From NCBI GenBank assembly GCA_019930625.1, contig CP082844.1, positions 682,001 through 746,000 on the forward strand: 64,000 bases of DNA, given 5' to 3'. This DNA comes from Nocardia asteroides. Its GTDB lineage: Bacteria > Actinomycetota > Actinomycetes > Mycobacteriales > Mycobacteriaceae. Both the position numbers and the translations under genes were made by a program. This document shows, piece by piece, positions 34,848 to 42,673 of the stretch. Each line of letters starts with the position of its first letter. Within the stretch, counting starts at the first letter, position 1. The notes beneath the pieces are model-generated. The model searched no databases, was not told where the DNA came from, and was given only the letters and a program-made list of their open reading frames with translations.

Positions 34848-34890
34848 CGACATTTGGCGTCAAGCGCAAAATGTCGTAGTACGACATTTG
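34848..34890. promoter_or_regulatory. TetR operator array between the MFS and TetR genes
   Basis: A perfect palindrome AAATGTCGTA-G-TACGACATTT at 34869-34889 plus an extra half-site CGACATTTG at 34848-34856, repeated exactly at 34882-34890 (34 bases apart). The three half-sites lie over the divergent promoters and should bind the adjacent TetR protein. Confidence 0.78.
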
Positions 34891-34934
34891 TCGGTTACGG
34901 ACAGGAAAACGGCGCGTTGCGTTACCATGAGGAC

Positions 34935-35639
34935 ATGCTCGAGTCATCGGCGCCGATGGGCGCGGGCGCAGCGGCCGACCAGGCCCCGGCGACGGCAGGA
35001 CTGCGCGAACGCAAGAAGCAGCAGACCAGGTTGCGCATCATGGCGGCCGCCCTCGATCTGTGTGATACGCAGGGCTTCGACGCGACCACCATCGAGCAGA
35101 TCGCCAACGCGGCGGATGTCTCACCGCGCACGATCAACCGCTATTTCGACAGCAAAGAGGACATCGTCCTGGGGCCCGTCCACGACTTCGGGCGCACCAT
35201 CGCCGAGACTCTGCGCGGAATGCCCCGCACGGGCAACGAGCTCGAGGCGTTGCGCGAGGCCTTCCTGCAGGTGGTCGATCGAGCCACCGAGGCCGGTCCG
35301 GCCGACCCGCTGTCGTTCCGGCAGTTCCAGAAGGTACAGCGGATTCTGCGCAGCAGTCCGTCGGTCAGCGCGCGCAGTCTCGAACACGCCGACGACAAGC
35401 GGACCGCGATCGCGGCGGTGGTCGCCGAGCGCCTCGGTGCCGAACCGGACGCCCGTGCGGTGCGGCTCATCGTCGGCACCTGGCAACTGATCGGCCATGT
35501 CGGCATGGAGTGCTCGGACGACTTGTTCCTGGACGAGGATCTGGCCACCGCGGCCGAAGCGGGACGCACCGCGTTCACCGAGACCTTCGACGAATTCGTG
35601 CGTGTCTGCCGCGTCGCGCCGCAGCCCGGCGGCGAGTGA
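34935..35639 (+). CDS. TetR-family regulator
   Basis: 234 residues. After a short Ala-rich lead, the helix-turn-helix is LRIMAAALDLCDTQGFDATT and IEQIANAADVSPRTINRYFD, with a TetR_C-like ligand domain behind. A -10-like TACCAT at 34923-34928 places transcription on or next to the ATG at 34935 (leaderless). It is divergent from the DHA2 exporter and its likely repressor. Confidence 0.9.
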   Translation: MLESSAPMGAGAAADQAPATAGLRERKKQQTRLRIMAAALDLCDTQGFDATTIEQIANAADVSPRTINRYFDSKEDIVLGPVHDFGRTIAETLRGMPRTGNELEALREAFLQVVDRATEAGPADPLSFRQFQKVQRILRSSPSVSARSLEHADDKRTAIAAVVAERLGAEPDARAVRLIVGTWQLIGHVGMECSDDLFLDEDLATAAEAGRTAFTETFDEFVRVCRVAPQPGGE

Positions 35640-35690
35640 AGTCGGTGGAGGATTTCGGAGGCTGACCGACCGCCGGTTATGATGCCGGGC

Positions 35691-35798
35691 AGGTCATGAG
35701 TACCAGCGCCAAGCCCCGGCTCGCTGATCGGCAACCCTCCAACCGCGGTGGGGTGCTCCGGGTGATGACCTGGCTCCCGAAAGCCGGGAGCAAGCGCG
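35691..35798 (+). ncRNA. SAM-IV riboswitch
   Basis: Matches the actinobacterial SAM-IV class: P1 formed by GGTCAT (35692-35697) and ATGACC (35765-35770), the conserved core CAAGCCCCGGCT, the loop CGGCAACCCTCCAACCGCGG and GGGGTG. A downstream hairpin GCTCCC/GGGAGC at 35773-35791 leads into the GCAAGCGC tail that forms the pseudoknot. It senses S-adenosylmethionine and should lower expression of the following metY remnant and metX when methionine supply is high. Confidence 0.92.
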
Positions 35799-35879
35799 TA
35801 GTAGGAGGTCGCCGGCATGTGTTGTCGTACACACCGCTAACCCCCCGAATACCGGCGAACACCTTCTTGGGAGCAAACC

Positions 35880-36239
35880 ATGAGTGAATCCATCGCGCCC
35901 GGGGCCGTGCAGGACCCGGTGCAGTGGTCCTTCGAGACCGAGCGCAGCCGTGCGGGCCGGACCACCGACGGCACGCACGCCCCCGCGCTGCCGGTCCAGC
36001 GGACCGGTTCGCACACCTTCGGCGACGCCGCGCGGGACGGATCAGCCCTGCACAGCCGCGTGGCTACCATCGGGGATGTGCGTCCCCTCGTGATTCACCG
36101 TGCGTCGATGACGCATTCTCAGCTCACCCTCGAGGCACAGCTCGTCCTCGGAGTCGCTTCCGGACCGGTCCGCTCCGCCGTCGGCGTCGAGACCATGCCG
36201 ACCGATCTGCGCGCCGGTTTCGCGGCGGCGGCGACGTGA
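35880..36239 (+). CDS. Internally deleted O-acetylhomoserine sulfhydrylase (MetY) remnant
   Basis: An intact 119-codon frame made of two MetY ends. Residues 15-55 ([32 protein letters not shown]) correspond to the MetY N-terminus. Residues 60-119 ([45 protein letters not shown]) correspond to its C-terminus. The roughly 310-residue core with the PLP lysine is absent, and several N-terminal residues have drifted (YQTTSY-type motif changed to VQRTGSH). It cannot be an active sulfhydrylase. It lies behind the SAM-IV riboswitch and its stop overlaps the metX start (GTGA), so it now acts at least as a coupling leader. Confidence 0.85.
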   Translation: MSESIAPGAVQDPVQWSFETERSRAGRTTDGTHAPALPVQRTGSHTFGDAARDGSALHSRVATIGDVRPLVIHRASMTHSQLTLEAQLVLGVASGPVRSAVGVETMPTDLRAGFAAAAT

Positions 36240-37393
36240 CCGTGGGTACCGAACCGAGCGTGCGGGCCTCCGCCATCGTCCTGCCGCCCCCGGATGGACA
36301 GCTCGGCACCGTGGCCATCGGCGATGTGCGACTCGAGAACGGAGCGGTCATCCCGGACGTGCACCTCGCGGTGCAGCGCTGGGGTGAGCTCTCCCCCGCG
36401 CTGGACAACGTCGTGCTGGTCGAGCACGCCCTCACCGGCGACTCGCACGTCGTCGGTAGACCCGACGACGTGCACCCGATGCCCGGCTGGTGGGACGGCA
36501 TGGTCGGGCCGGGCGCGCCGCTGGACACCGACGAATGGTGCGTGATCGCGACCAACGTGCTCGGCGGCTGTAAGGGCAGCACCGGGCCGTCATCGCTCGC
36601 TCCGGATGGGAAGGTCTGGGGCGCAAGGTTTCCCGAGATCTCCATCCGCGATCAGGTGACCGCGGAGGCCGCTCTGTTCGACCTGCTCGGCGTCGAGCGG
36701 CTCGCCGCCGTGGTCGGCGGGTCGATGGGCGGCATGCGGGTGCTGGAATGGATGGTCGGCGCACCCGAGCGGGTCGCCGCCGCGCTGGTCCTCGCCGTGG
36801 GCGCCCGCGCTACCGCCGACCAGATCGGCACCCAGACCACCCAGATCGCGGCGATCAAGGCCGATCCGGACTGGCAGGGCGGCGACTATCACGAGACCGG
36901 CCGCGCTCCGCTGACGGGCATGGCCCTGGCCCGGCGGATCGCGCACCTGACCTACCGCACCGAGTTCGAGCTCGATCACCGGTTCGAGAACAGACCTCAG
37001 GACGACGAGGACCCGTGGACCGGCGGCCGCTACGCGGTGCAGAGCTACCTGGATCACCAAGCCGAAAAGCTGTGCAAGCGTTTCGATCCCGCCACGTATG
37101 TGCTGCTGACCGAGGCGATGAACCGCCACGACGTCGGCCGCGACCGGGGCGGCATCGAGGCGGCGCTCGCCGCGACGCCGGTGCCCTGCGTGGTCGGCGG
37201 CGTCGACTCCGACCGGCTGTACCCGCTGCGGACCCAACAGGAACTCGCGGATCTCCTACCCGGCTGCGACGGACTCGAGGTGGTGCACTCGCGTGACGGG
37301 CACGACGGGTTCCTCACCGAGGCGGCCGCGGTGTCGAAACTGCTGACCGAGACCATGCGACTCGCTCGGGACGGCATCCGGACCAAGCGCTGA
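36236..37393 (+). CDS. metX: Homoserine O-acetyltransferase
   Basis: Acetylates homoserine with acetyl-CoA, the entry step to methionine. 385 residues of the alpha/beta-hydrolase fold: the nucleophile Ser in [12 protein letters not shown], Asp in [10 protein letters not shown] and His in [18 protein letters not shown] is the family's oxyanion region. GTG start overlapping the MetY remnant stop by four bases. Controlled by the SAM-IV riboswitch upstream. The sulfhydrylase normally adjacent is lost, so sulfur addition must be encoded elsewhere. Confidence 0.95.
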   Translation: MTVGTEPSVRASAIVLPPPDGQLGTVAIGDVRLENGAVIPDVHLAVQRWGELSPALDNVVLVEHALTGDSHVVGRPDDVHPMPGWWDGMVGPGAPLDTDEWCVIATNVLGGCKGSTGPSSLAPDGKVWGARFPEISIRDQVTAEAALFDLLGVERLAAVVGGSMGGMRVLEWMVGAPERVAAALVLAVGARATADQIGTQTTQIAAIKADPDWQGGDYHETGRAPLTGMALARRIAHLTYRTEFELDHRFENRPQDDEDPWTGGRYAVQSYLDHQAEKLCKRFDPATYVLLTEAMNRHDVGRDRGGIEAALAATPVPCVVGGVDSDRLYPLRTQQELADLLPGCDGLEVVHSRDGHDGFLTEAAAVSKLLTETMRLARDGIRTKR

Positions 37394-37421
37394 CCGGCCC
37401 CGAGCATTCGGTGCCGGGCCG

Positions 37422-37799
37422 TCACCCCGCCGCTGCTCGTCGGGCCGCCTCGATCCGGTTGACGTTGGTTTCGATCCAGTCCCGCAGCGCCGCGATGGGC
37501 GTGCGCAGGCTGTGGCCGAGTTCGGTGAGCGTGTAGTCCACCCGGGGCGGGACGGTGGGATGCACTGTGCGCGTGACGAATCCATCGGCCTCGAGTTGGC
37601 GCAACGTCTGCGTCAGCATCTTCTGGGAGATGCCGCCGATCCGGTGGCGCAGGTCGGTGTATCGCAGGGTGCCGTCGGCGAGCGCGTCGATGATCAGCAC
37701 CGTCCACTTGCCCGCGATGTGGTCGAGGACCTCCCGCGTGGGGCACTTCGCGGAGTACACATCGGCGGGCAGGCCGGAACTTTCCACGTAGGTGGGCAC
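37422..37799 (-). CDS. HxlR-family winged-helix regulator
   Basis: 125 residues of HxlR/MarR-like type. CPTREVLDHIAGKWTVLIID carries the conserved N-terminal Cys and the HxlR signature. LRHRIGGISQKMLTQTLRQL is the recognition helix region, and the wing is FVTRTVHPTVPPRVDYTLTE. The conserved Cys suggests redox or electrophile sensing, as in YodB/HypR relatives. GTG start at 37799. Divergent from the nitroreductase gene, which it probably controls. Confidence 0.9.
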   Translation of the reverse strand: MPTYVESSGLPADVYSAKCPTREVLDHIAGKWTVLIIDALADGTLRYTDLRHRIGGISQKMLTQTLRQLEADGFVTRTVHPTVPPRVDYTLTELGHSLRTPIAALRDWIETNVNRIEAARRAAAG

Positions 37800-37814
37800 C
37801 TGATGGAGTGTAGC

Positions 37815-37852
37815 GCACTATAAAGTGCCGTCTTTCCATTGGAGTGTCACTC
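37815..37852. promoter_or_regulatory. Operators between hxlR-type and nitroreductase genes
   Basis: Two short palindromes with related arms: GCACT-ATAA-AGTGC at 37815-37828 and GAGTG-T-CACTC at 37842-37852. Both contain the AGTG/CACT element and lie in the 69-base divergent promoter. Confidence 0.6.
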
Positions 37853-37868
37853 TCCGATAGTAAGAATC

Positions 37869-38516
37869 ATGGAGATACAGCAGATTTCGGTGTCCGAAGC
37901 GATCCGGGGACGTCGTACAGTGCGGCACTACCGCGCCGACCCCGTCCCATCCGCACTTGTCGACGAGGTGGTCGAGTTGGCGATGCAAGCACCGAGTGCG
38001 TGGAACATGCAGGACCGGTCGATCGTGGTGGTGACCAGCGAGTCCGGCCGCGCGGCGCTGTCGGAGGCGGCGTTCGGCCAGCCGCAGCCGAGAGAGGCGC
38101 CGGTAGTGCTCGTCTTCGTCGCCGATCCCGCCGCCTGGCGCGACCACAACGCCGATATCGCCGAACTGGCCGGCCGAAACGGCGCGTGGAACGCCGAGTT
38201 CACCGCGTTGTTCGACGCGCGCGCCGAGTACCTGGCATTGGAGCAGCGCGGACTGCTGCGGGAGAACGCGGTCAAGAACGCGATGATCGCGGCCACCTAC
38301 GCGATGCTCGCCGCCACCGGGCTCGGTTTGGCCTCCGCGCCGATGAACGGCTGGGACGCCGACCTGGTCAAGCAGGCCATCGGTATCGGCGACCGCGATG
38401 ATCTCGCCATCGCGGTGCTGGTCACCATCGGCTACAGCGACGCCCACCCACCCCATCCCGGACGCCGTCCGCGCGAGCGAACGGTCTTCGCCGAGCGATA
38501 CGCCGCTGCCCGCTGA
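37869..38516 (+). CDS. Nitroreductase family protein
   Basis: 215-residue FMN-dependent oxidoreductase. FMN-binding SEAIRGRRTVRHYRADPVP is at the N-terminus, MQAPSAWNMQDRSIVVV is the second FMN segment, and GLASAPMNGWDADLVKQAI is the C-terminal family block. It probably reduces quinones, nitro compounds or other electrophiles with NAD(P)H. ATG at 37869, divergent from the HxlR regulator; this pairing is typical of electrophile-stress responses. Confidence 0.9.
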   Translation: MEIQQISVSEAIRGRRTVRHYRADPVPSALVDEVVELAMQAPSAWNMQDRSIVVVTSESGRAALSEAAFGQPQPREAPVVLVFVADPAAWRDHNADIAELAGRNGAWNAEFTALFDARAEYLALEQRGLLRENAVKNAMIAATYAMLAATGLGLASAPMNGWDADLVKQAIGIGDRDDLAIAVLVTIGYSDAHPPHPGRRPRERTVFAERYAAAR

Positions 38517-38567
38517 TCACGGAGGGGCGACTCGGCTCGGCCGGGTTGCCCTCCGATCGCCGACCTG

Positions 38568-38897
38568 TCAGCCGACGCCGAGCGTGTTGATCGTGGCCGC
38601 GAGGAACAGGATGCTCGAGCCGAGCAAAGTCAGCGCGCCGACGTCGAAGGGCTTGCTGCGCACCGCGAGCAACCCGACCCGCGCGGTCGGCAGGCACAAC
38701 CGGAATGCCGCTGCCAGCAGCGTCGCACCGCCGAAGAAGAACGCCCCCCGCCGCCACCGATCGGACGCGACGAACACCACCGCCACCACGATGACGAGCG
38801 TCACGACGACCATAGGCAGATGGCAGCGCAAGAACTGCGCCCCGAGACTTCGTCGCCGGCCCCGGTGCTCCGTGATAGGCGTGTCGGCATCGGTCAC
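38568..38897 (-). CDS. DUF3017 family membrane protein
   Basis: 109 residues with three membrane helices (VVVTLVIVVAVVFVA, FFFGGATLLAAAFRLCL, LTLLGSSILFLAATIN) and an Arg-rich cytoplasmic start. LRLCLPTARVGLLAVRSKPF-like sequence is the DUF3017 signature. Function unknown. GTG start at 38897; a longer open frame lacks support. In mycobacteria the gene sits next to folD near the met genes; here folD is absent. Confidence 0.8.
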   Translation of the reverse strand: MTDADTPITEHRGRRRSLGAQFLRCHLPMVVVTLVIVVAVVFVASDRWRRGAFFFGGATLLAAAFRLCLPTARVGLLAVRSKPFDVGALTLLGSSILFLAATINTLGVG

Positions 38898-39175
38898 GCC
38901 CCGATTCTTGCAGACCCCCTCGCCATTGACCGGCATCGGGCGTACGCGGACGATGCGCGTCGTACCCGGCGCGCTGCCCGCGTACGAAATACGAGGAGCC
39001 GCGTCATACGGTCACTCGACCGACGCCGGTCGAGCGCGTGCCTCCTGCTACCTCGATCGAGGGCGACCGATACGCGGGTCGGTGCTGGCACCTGCGCCTT
39101 CCGTGTACGGTCGAATGCGGAGGGGTTGGTACCGCATCAGCGGTGGAGACGGCTCCTGAGGAGAGGACCCGTTGC

Positions 39176-39907
39176 GTGTTGCCTCAGATCTCGAGCGTCA
39201 TCGAGAGACGTCTTCTGGTCAATTACCGCGTCGAGCCCGACGTTGCGGCAAACCTGCTACCGGCGCCACTGCGACCGCATCTGGTCGGCGACTGGGCGAT
39301 CGCGGGGATCTGTCTCATCCGGCTCGCTCAGGTTCGTCCGGTCGGGCTGCCCAGCTCGGTCGGGGTGCGCAGCGAGAACGCCGCGCATCGAGTAGCCGTC
39401 GAATGGGACGGCCAGGATGGGGTCGAAACCGGCGTCTACATTCCGCGCAGGGACAGCGGCTCACCCCTGAATGTGCTGCTCGGAGGACGCCTGTTCCCCG
39501 GTGTGCACAGCTTCGCCCGGTTCGATGTCCGGGAAACTGCACACGATCTGCACGTCGCCTACACGACCAGGGACAGGTCGACCCAGGTCAGTGTGGATGT
39601 ACGCACGGCCGACGAGTTCGAGGGCAGCGCGGTGTTTCCCGATCTCACCGCCGCTTCGCAGTTCTTCCGCCAGGGCTGCACCGGTTTCTCCGCCGGCCGT
39701 GACGGCACGCGCCTCGACGGCCTCGAACTGAGGACGCACGAATGGCGGGTGCACCCGGCGCATACGCACGCTGTCCGGTCGACTTTCTTCGACGACCCGA
39801 CCCGGTTCCCACCCGGCAGCGCGACTCCCGACTGCACGCTGCTCATGCGTGATGTCCCGGCCGTATGGAACACCACCGCGCCGATGCGGACCCCGGCAAC
39901 CGCCTGA
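39176..39907 (+). CDS. DUF2071 (YqjF-like) family protein
   Basis: 243 residues: QISSVIERRLLVNYRVEPDV, then LLPAPLRPHLVGDWAIAGIC, the DUF2071 beginning, and a beta-rich remainder of the acetoacetate-decarboxylase-like fold. No catalytic Lys can be assigned. GTG start at 39176 with GAGGAGAGG eight bases upstream. Stands alone. Function not established for the family. Confidence 0.8.
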   Translation: MLPQISSVIERRLLVNYRVEPDVAANLLPAPLRPHLVGDWAIAGICLIRLAQVRPVGLPSSVGVRSENAAHRVAVEWDGQDGVETGVYIPRRDSGSPLNVLLGGRLFPGVHSFARFDVRETAHDLHVAYTTRDRSTQVSVDVRTADEFEGSAVFPDLTAASQFFRQGCTGFSAGRDGTRLDGLELRTHEWRVHPAHTHAVRSTFFDDPTRFPPGSATPDCTLLMRDVPAVWNTTAPMRTPATA

Positions 39908-40028
39908 TTCCGCTACGCCGAAAGCTCGCCACAACGACGGAGGCGGCCACCTCGACCACGGCGGCCGATTGTGACTCCGGTCATACGAGTTACGGCCGAG
40001 CCGCCGCTGTCTGGGCACTTACCTGGAC

Positions 40029-40056
40029 GTACGCAACTCCTCCGAAAAGTGCGTAC
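40029..40056. promoter_or_regulatory. Inverted repeat upstream of the imine-reductase-like gene
   Basis: GTACGCA-N14-TGCGTAC about 85 bases before the start codon. Arm composition resembles HxlR/MarR-type sites, but no regulator gene is adjacent. Confidence 0.5.
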
Positions 40057-40138
40057 TTGTCGTCGTCGCTGGGTGAGCAAACACTCGGTCCTTGTCGCCA
40101 GGCCGTGAGTCGCACGGACACGGCACGATTGGAGTCGC

Positions 40139-41041
40139 ATGATCGATCAAGAGACCGCGGTGACCGTGCTCGGCACGGGTTCGATGGGCTACGCCCTCGC
40201 AAAAGCCTTCCTCGCGACGGGACATTCGACCACCGTGTGGAATCGCAGCCCGCAGCGGGCGGCACCGCTGGTGGACGCGGGCGCGCACCAGCAGTTCGAC
40301 ATCGCCGACGCCATCACCGCCAGCCCGCTGATCATCACCTGTCTGACTACGTTTCAGGCGACCCGCGACAGCCTGACCGCCGCAGAGACCGAGCTGAGCG
40401 GGCGAACCCTCATCACTCTCAACAGCGGCGCCCCTGCCGACGCGCGGGACTTCGCGCGCTGGGCGACCGGCCGAGGGGCGCGTTTCCTCGGGGGCGCGAT
40501 CAAGAACGTACCTGCGGCCGTCGGAAAGCCGGACACGCTGCTGTACTTCGGCGGCGACGAAGCCGTCTTCGACGAGCACAAACAGACACTGCGGGCACTC
40601 GGTGGCGACCTCGTCCATCTGGGCGCCGAACCGGACCTGGCCGCTCTCTACGAATCCGCCGTCGGCGCCACACTTCTCCCCGCACTGCTCGGATTCTTCG
40701 AAGGCGCGGCGGTATTGTCCGCGCGCGGTCTGGCAGCAGGCACCATGGTGCCGTATTCGATCAAATGGCTACAGATGATCGAGTCACTGCTACCGATCAT
40801 GGCCGACGAGATCGACAGCCGGGACTACACCCGGCTCGGCTCATCGATCGCGTTGTTCCACACCGCGATCGGCGATGACGAGCGGCTCGGCGCGGAATCG
40901 GGCGTCGACATGTCCTGGCATGCTCCGATGCACGACCTGCTGCGCCGAGCGGTAGCCGAGGGCCGGGGCGAGCAGAGCATCACAGCGCTGATCCAGCTGC
41001 TGACGCCCGACCGCGAGCGGATCGACATCCGCGAAAGCTGA
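40139..41041 (+). CDS. Imine-reductase-like NAD(P)-dependent oxidoreductase
   Basis: 300 residues. Rossmann motif VLGTGSMGYALAKAFLATGH, then the NADP-type WNRSPQRAAPL, followed by a helical C-terminal domain as in imine reductases and 3-hydroxyisobutyrate dehydrogenase relatives (LYESAVGATLLPALLGFFEG). The IRED-like GAIKNVPAAVGKPDTLLYFG supports the first. The substrate is probably a cyclic imine or a ketone plus amine; not provable here. ATG at 40139 behind TTGGAG. Confidence 0.85.
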   Translation: MIDQETAVTVLGTGSMGYALAKAFLATGHSTTVWNRSPQRAAPLVDAGAHQQFDIADAITASPLIITCLTTFQATRDSLTAAETELSGRTLITLNSGAPADARDFARWATGRGARFLGGAIKNVPAAVGKPDTLLYFGGDEAVFDEHKQTLRALGGDLVHLGAEPDLAALYESAVGATLLPALLGFFEGAAVLSARGLAAGTMVPYSIKWLQMIESLLPIMADEIDSRDYTRLGSSIALFHTAIGDDERLGAESGVDMSWHAPMHDLLRRAVAEGRGEQSITALIQLLTPDRERIDIRES

Positions 41042-41224
41042 CATCCATCCCGGAATGCGGGAGCGCTCGGCTCCGGCGCCACCGCTGTGGCGGCACCTTC
41101 ACAATCCGCGGGTCACCGTTCGCAGAAAGGTCAGCGACTGCATGACAGCCCGTAGTGTCCGGTGCTCCGGCAGGGTAGCGCGTAGCCGACGCTATAGCGT
41201 GCAGTTCTCACTACAATCAGTCCC

Positions 41225-41475
41225 ATGACCGCAGCGTACGACTACGAAGACCTGCATCGCCTGGTCGATCGACTCACACCGGACCAGGCGCATGCGTTGC
41301 GGGCTGTCGCGTCGCAATTGGTCGTTGCCGACACCGCTGAGGGGGCTCCGTCACCGAGCCTCCAGGTGAGCGGCGTCGACGCCTCTCGTTTGCCGGCATG
41401 ATGCATGCTGAGCCAGATCTAGCGGTGAGATCGGAAGAGTTGCTCCGCGAGGAACGTGGTAGGCAAACCGAATGA
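41225..41475 (+). pseudogene. Frame-split antitoxin of the PIN toxin
   Basis: The first frame gives 58 residues (MTAAYDYEDLHRLVDRLTPD... ending SRLPA). A second frame, one base back, reads RLSFAGMMHAEPDLAVRSEE and LLREERGRQTE, the standard C-terminal end of this antitoxin family. It stops by ATGA overlap with the toxin start. So one base has been lost near 41375-41395. The premature stop itself overlaps an ATG (41398), so a 25-residue toxin-binding tail could still be made by re-initiation. Whether this protects the cell is open. Confidence 0.75.
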
Positions 41476-41915
41476 TCGTCTGCGACACAGGCCCGCTCGT
41501 CGCTGTGCTCAACAAGAACGACGCGGATCATCGACGCTGCCTTGATCTCCTCGAGACGCACCCCGGGCCCCTACTGGTCCCAGGTCCAGTTCTCGCAGAA
41601 GTTTGCTATTTTCTGGAGACCCGGGTCGGACCTGCGGCTGAGCCCAGATTCCTGGAATCTATAGCCGACGAGGAAATCGAACTCGTTGATCTCACCCGTG
41701 CCGATTTGCTGCGGATGGCCGAGTTGGTTCGAAAGTACGCCGACTTTCCGCTCGGTGCGGTCGATGCCGCCGTCCTGGCAGTCGCCGAACGACTTGACGT
41801 GAACGAAGTAGCAACATCGGATCGCCGACACTTCAGCGCGGTCCGAACCAATCACCCGGTTCCGCTCCGACTGCTGCCTGACCGACCGACGCGGTCGGTG
41901 GCTCAGGCGACCTGA
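41472..41915 (+). CDS. VapC-like PIN-domain toxin
   Basis: 147-residue PIN RNase. The acidic metal site is complete: D5 (IVCDTGPL), E43 (VLAEVCYF), D98 (LGAVDAAV) and D117 (ATSDRRHF). Characterised VapC proteins cut tRNA or rRNA. The start overlaps the antitoxin C-terminal frame by four bases. Since all catalytic residues are intact while the antitoxin is broken, toxicity must be controlled in another way, or the toxin is weak or not expressed. Confidence 0.88.
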   Translation: MIVCDTGPLVAVLNKNDADHRRCLDLLETHPGPLLVPGPVLAEVCYFLETRVGPAAEPRFLESIADEEIELVDLTRADLLRMAELVRKYADFPLGAVDAAVLAVAERLDVNEVATSDRRHFSAVRTNHPVPLRLLPDRPTRSVAQAT

Positions 41916-41928
41916 TTGACTGACACCC

Positions 41929-42393
41929 GTGTTCCATCTGATGTTCCACGAGCCGTGCATCCCGCCGAATACCGGCAACGCGATCCGGTTGGTGGCGGGG
42001 ACCGGGTGTCATCTGCATCTGATCGAACCGTTGGGGTTCGAGCTGTCGGAGCCGAAGTTGCGCAGGGCCGGGTTGGACTACCACGATCTGGCGGCGGTGA
42101 CGGTGCACGCGAATCTGGCGGCGGCGTGGGAGGCGTTGCGCCCGGAGCGGGTTTTCGCGTTCACCACCCAAGCCACCACCCGGTTCACGGACGTGTCCTA
42201 CCGCGAGAACGACGTGCTGCTGTTCGGCACCGAGCCCACCGGCCTGCCCGCGGAGGTGCTGGCGGACTCACGCATCACCGAGCGGTTGCGTATACCGATG
42301 CTCCCCGGCCGCCGCTCCATGAACCTCTCCAACGCGGCCGCGGTGACCGTCTACGAAGCATGGCGCCAACTCGGCTTCCCCGGCGGCGTCTGA
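41929..42393 (+). CDS. trmL: tRNA (cytidine(34)-2'-O)-methyltransferase (TrmL/SpoU)
   Basis: 154-residue SPOUT methyltransferase. Conserved blocks: [20 protein letters not shown] (motif 1), FGTEPTGLP (motif 2), [20 protein letters not shown] (motif 3, the trefoil knot). It modifies the wobble ribose of tRNA-Leu in E. coli. GTG start at 41929, matching the mycobacterial SpoU N-terminus (MFxLxF). Begins 13 bases after the PIN gene. A backbone gene of the region. Confidence 0.93.
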   Translation: MFHLMFHEPCIPPNTGNAIRLVAGTGCHLHLIEPLGFELSEPKLRRAGLDYHDLAAVTVHANLAAAWEALRPERVFAFTTQATTRFTDVSYRENDVLLFGTEPTGLPAEVLADSRITERLRIPMLPGRRSMNLSNAAAVTVYEAWRQLGFPGGV

Positions 42394-42439
42394 TCATCTG
42401 CCGTGCCCAGGCATTCGCAGGCTCGCAGCGGGTGGGTCG

Positions 42440-42673
42440 TCAGGGACCGTCGATCTCGAAGCGCTTGAAGCGGGAGGTCGCGCCCACTGTCAGGCGGACG
42501 GCGGACTTGGGGACTCCGTAATACTCGGCGAGCAGCTCGATGGCCGCCTTGTTGGCTTTACCCTCGACCGCGGGCGCCCGCACGTACAGTTGCAGGCTGC
42601 CGTCGTCGAGGGTTTCCACCAGCGGGCCTTTACGGCTGTTCGGCTTGATCGTCGCCCTTACCACCGTGGGCAC
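42440..42673 (-). CDS. DUF167 (YggU-like) family protein
   Basis: 77 residues with the DUF167 pattern: VVRATIKPNSRKGPLVE, then LQLYVRAPAVEGKANKAAIE, then LAEYYGVPKSAVRLTVGATS. Small conserved fold of unknown function. The GTG at 42673 has GGAGG seven bases upstream. Its 5' end overlaps the 3' end of the DUF4349 gene by 44 bases, so both are probably on one transcript. Confidence 0.9.
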   Translation of the reverse strand: MPTVVRATIKPNSRKGPLVETLDDGSLQLYVRAPAVEGKANKAAIELLAEYYGVPKSAVRLTVGATSRFKRFEIDGP

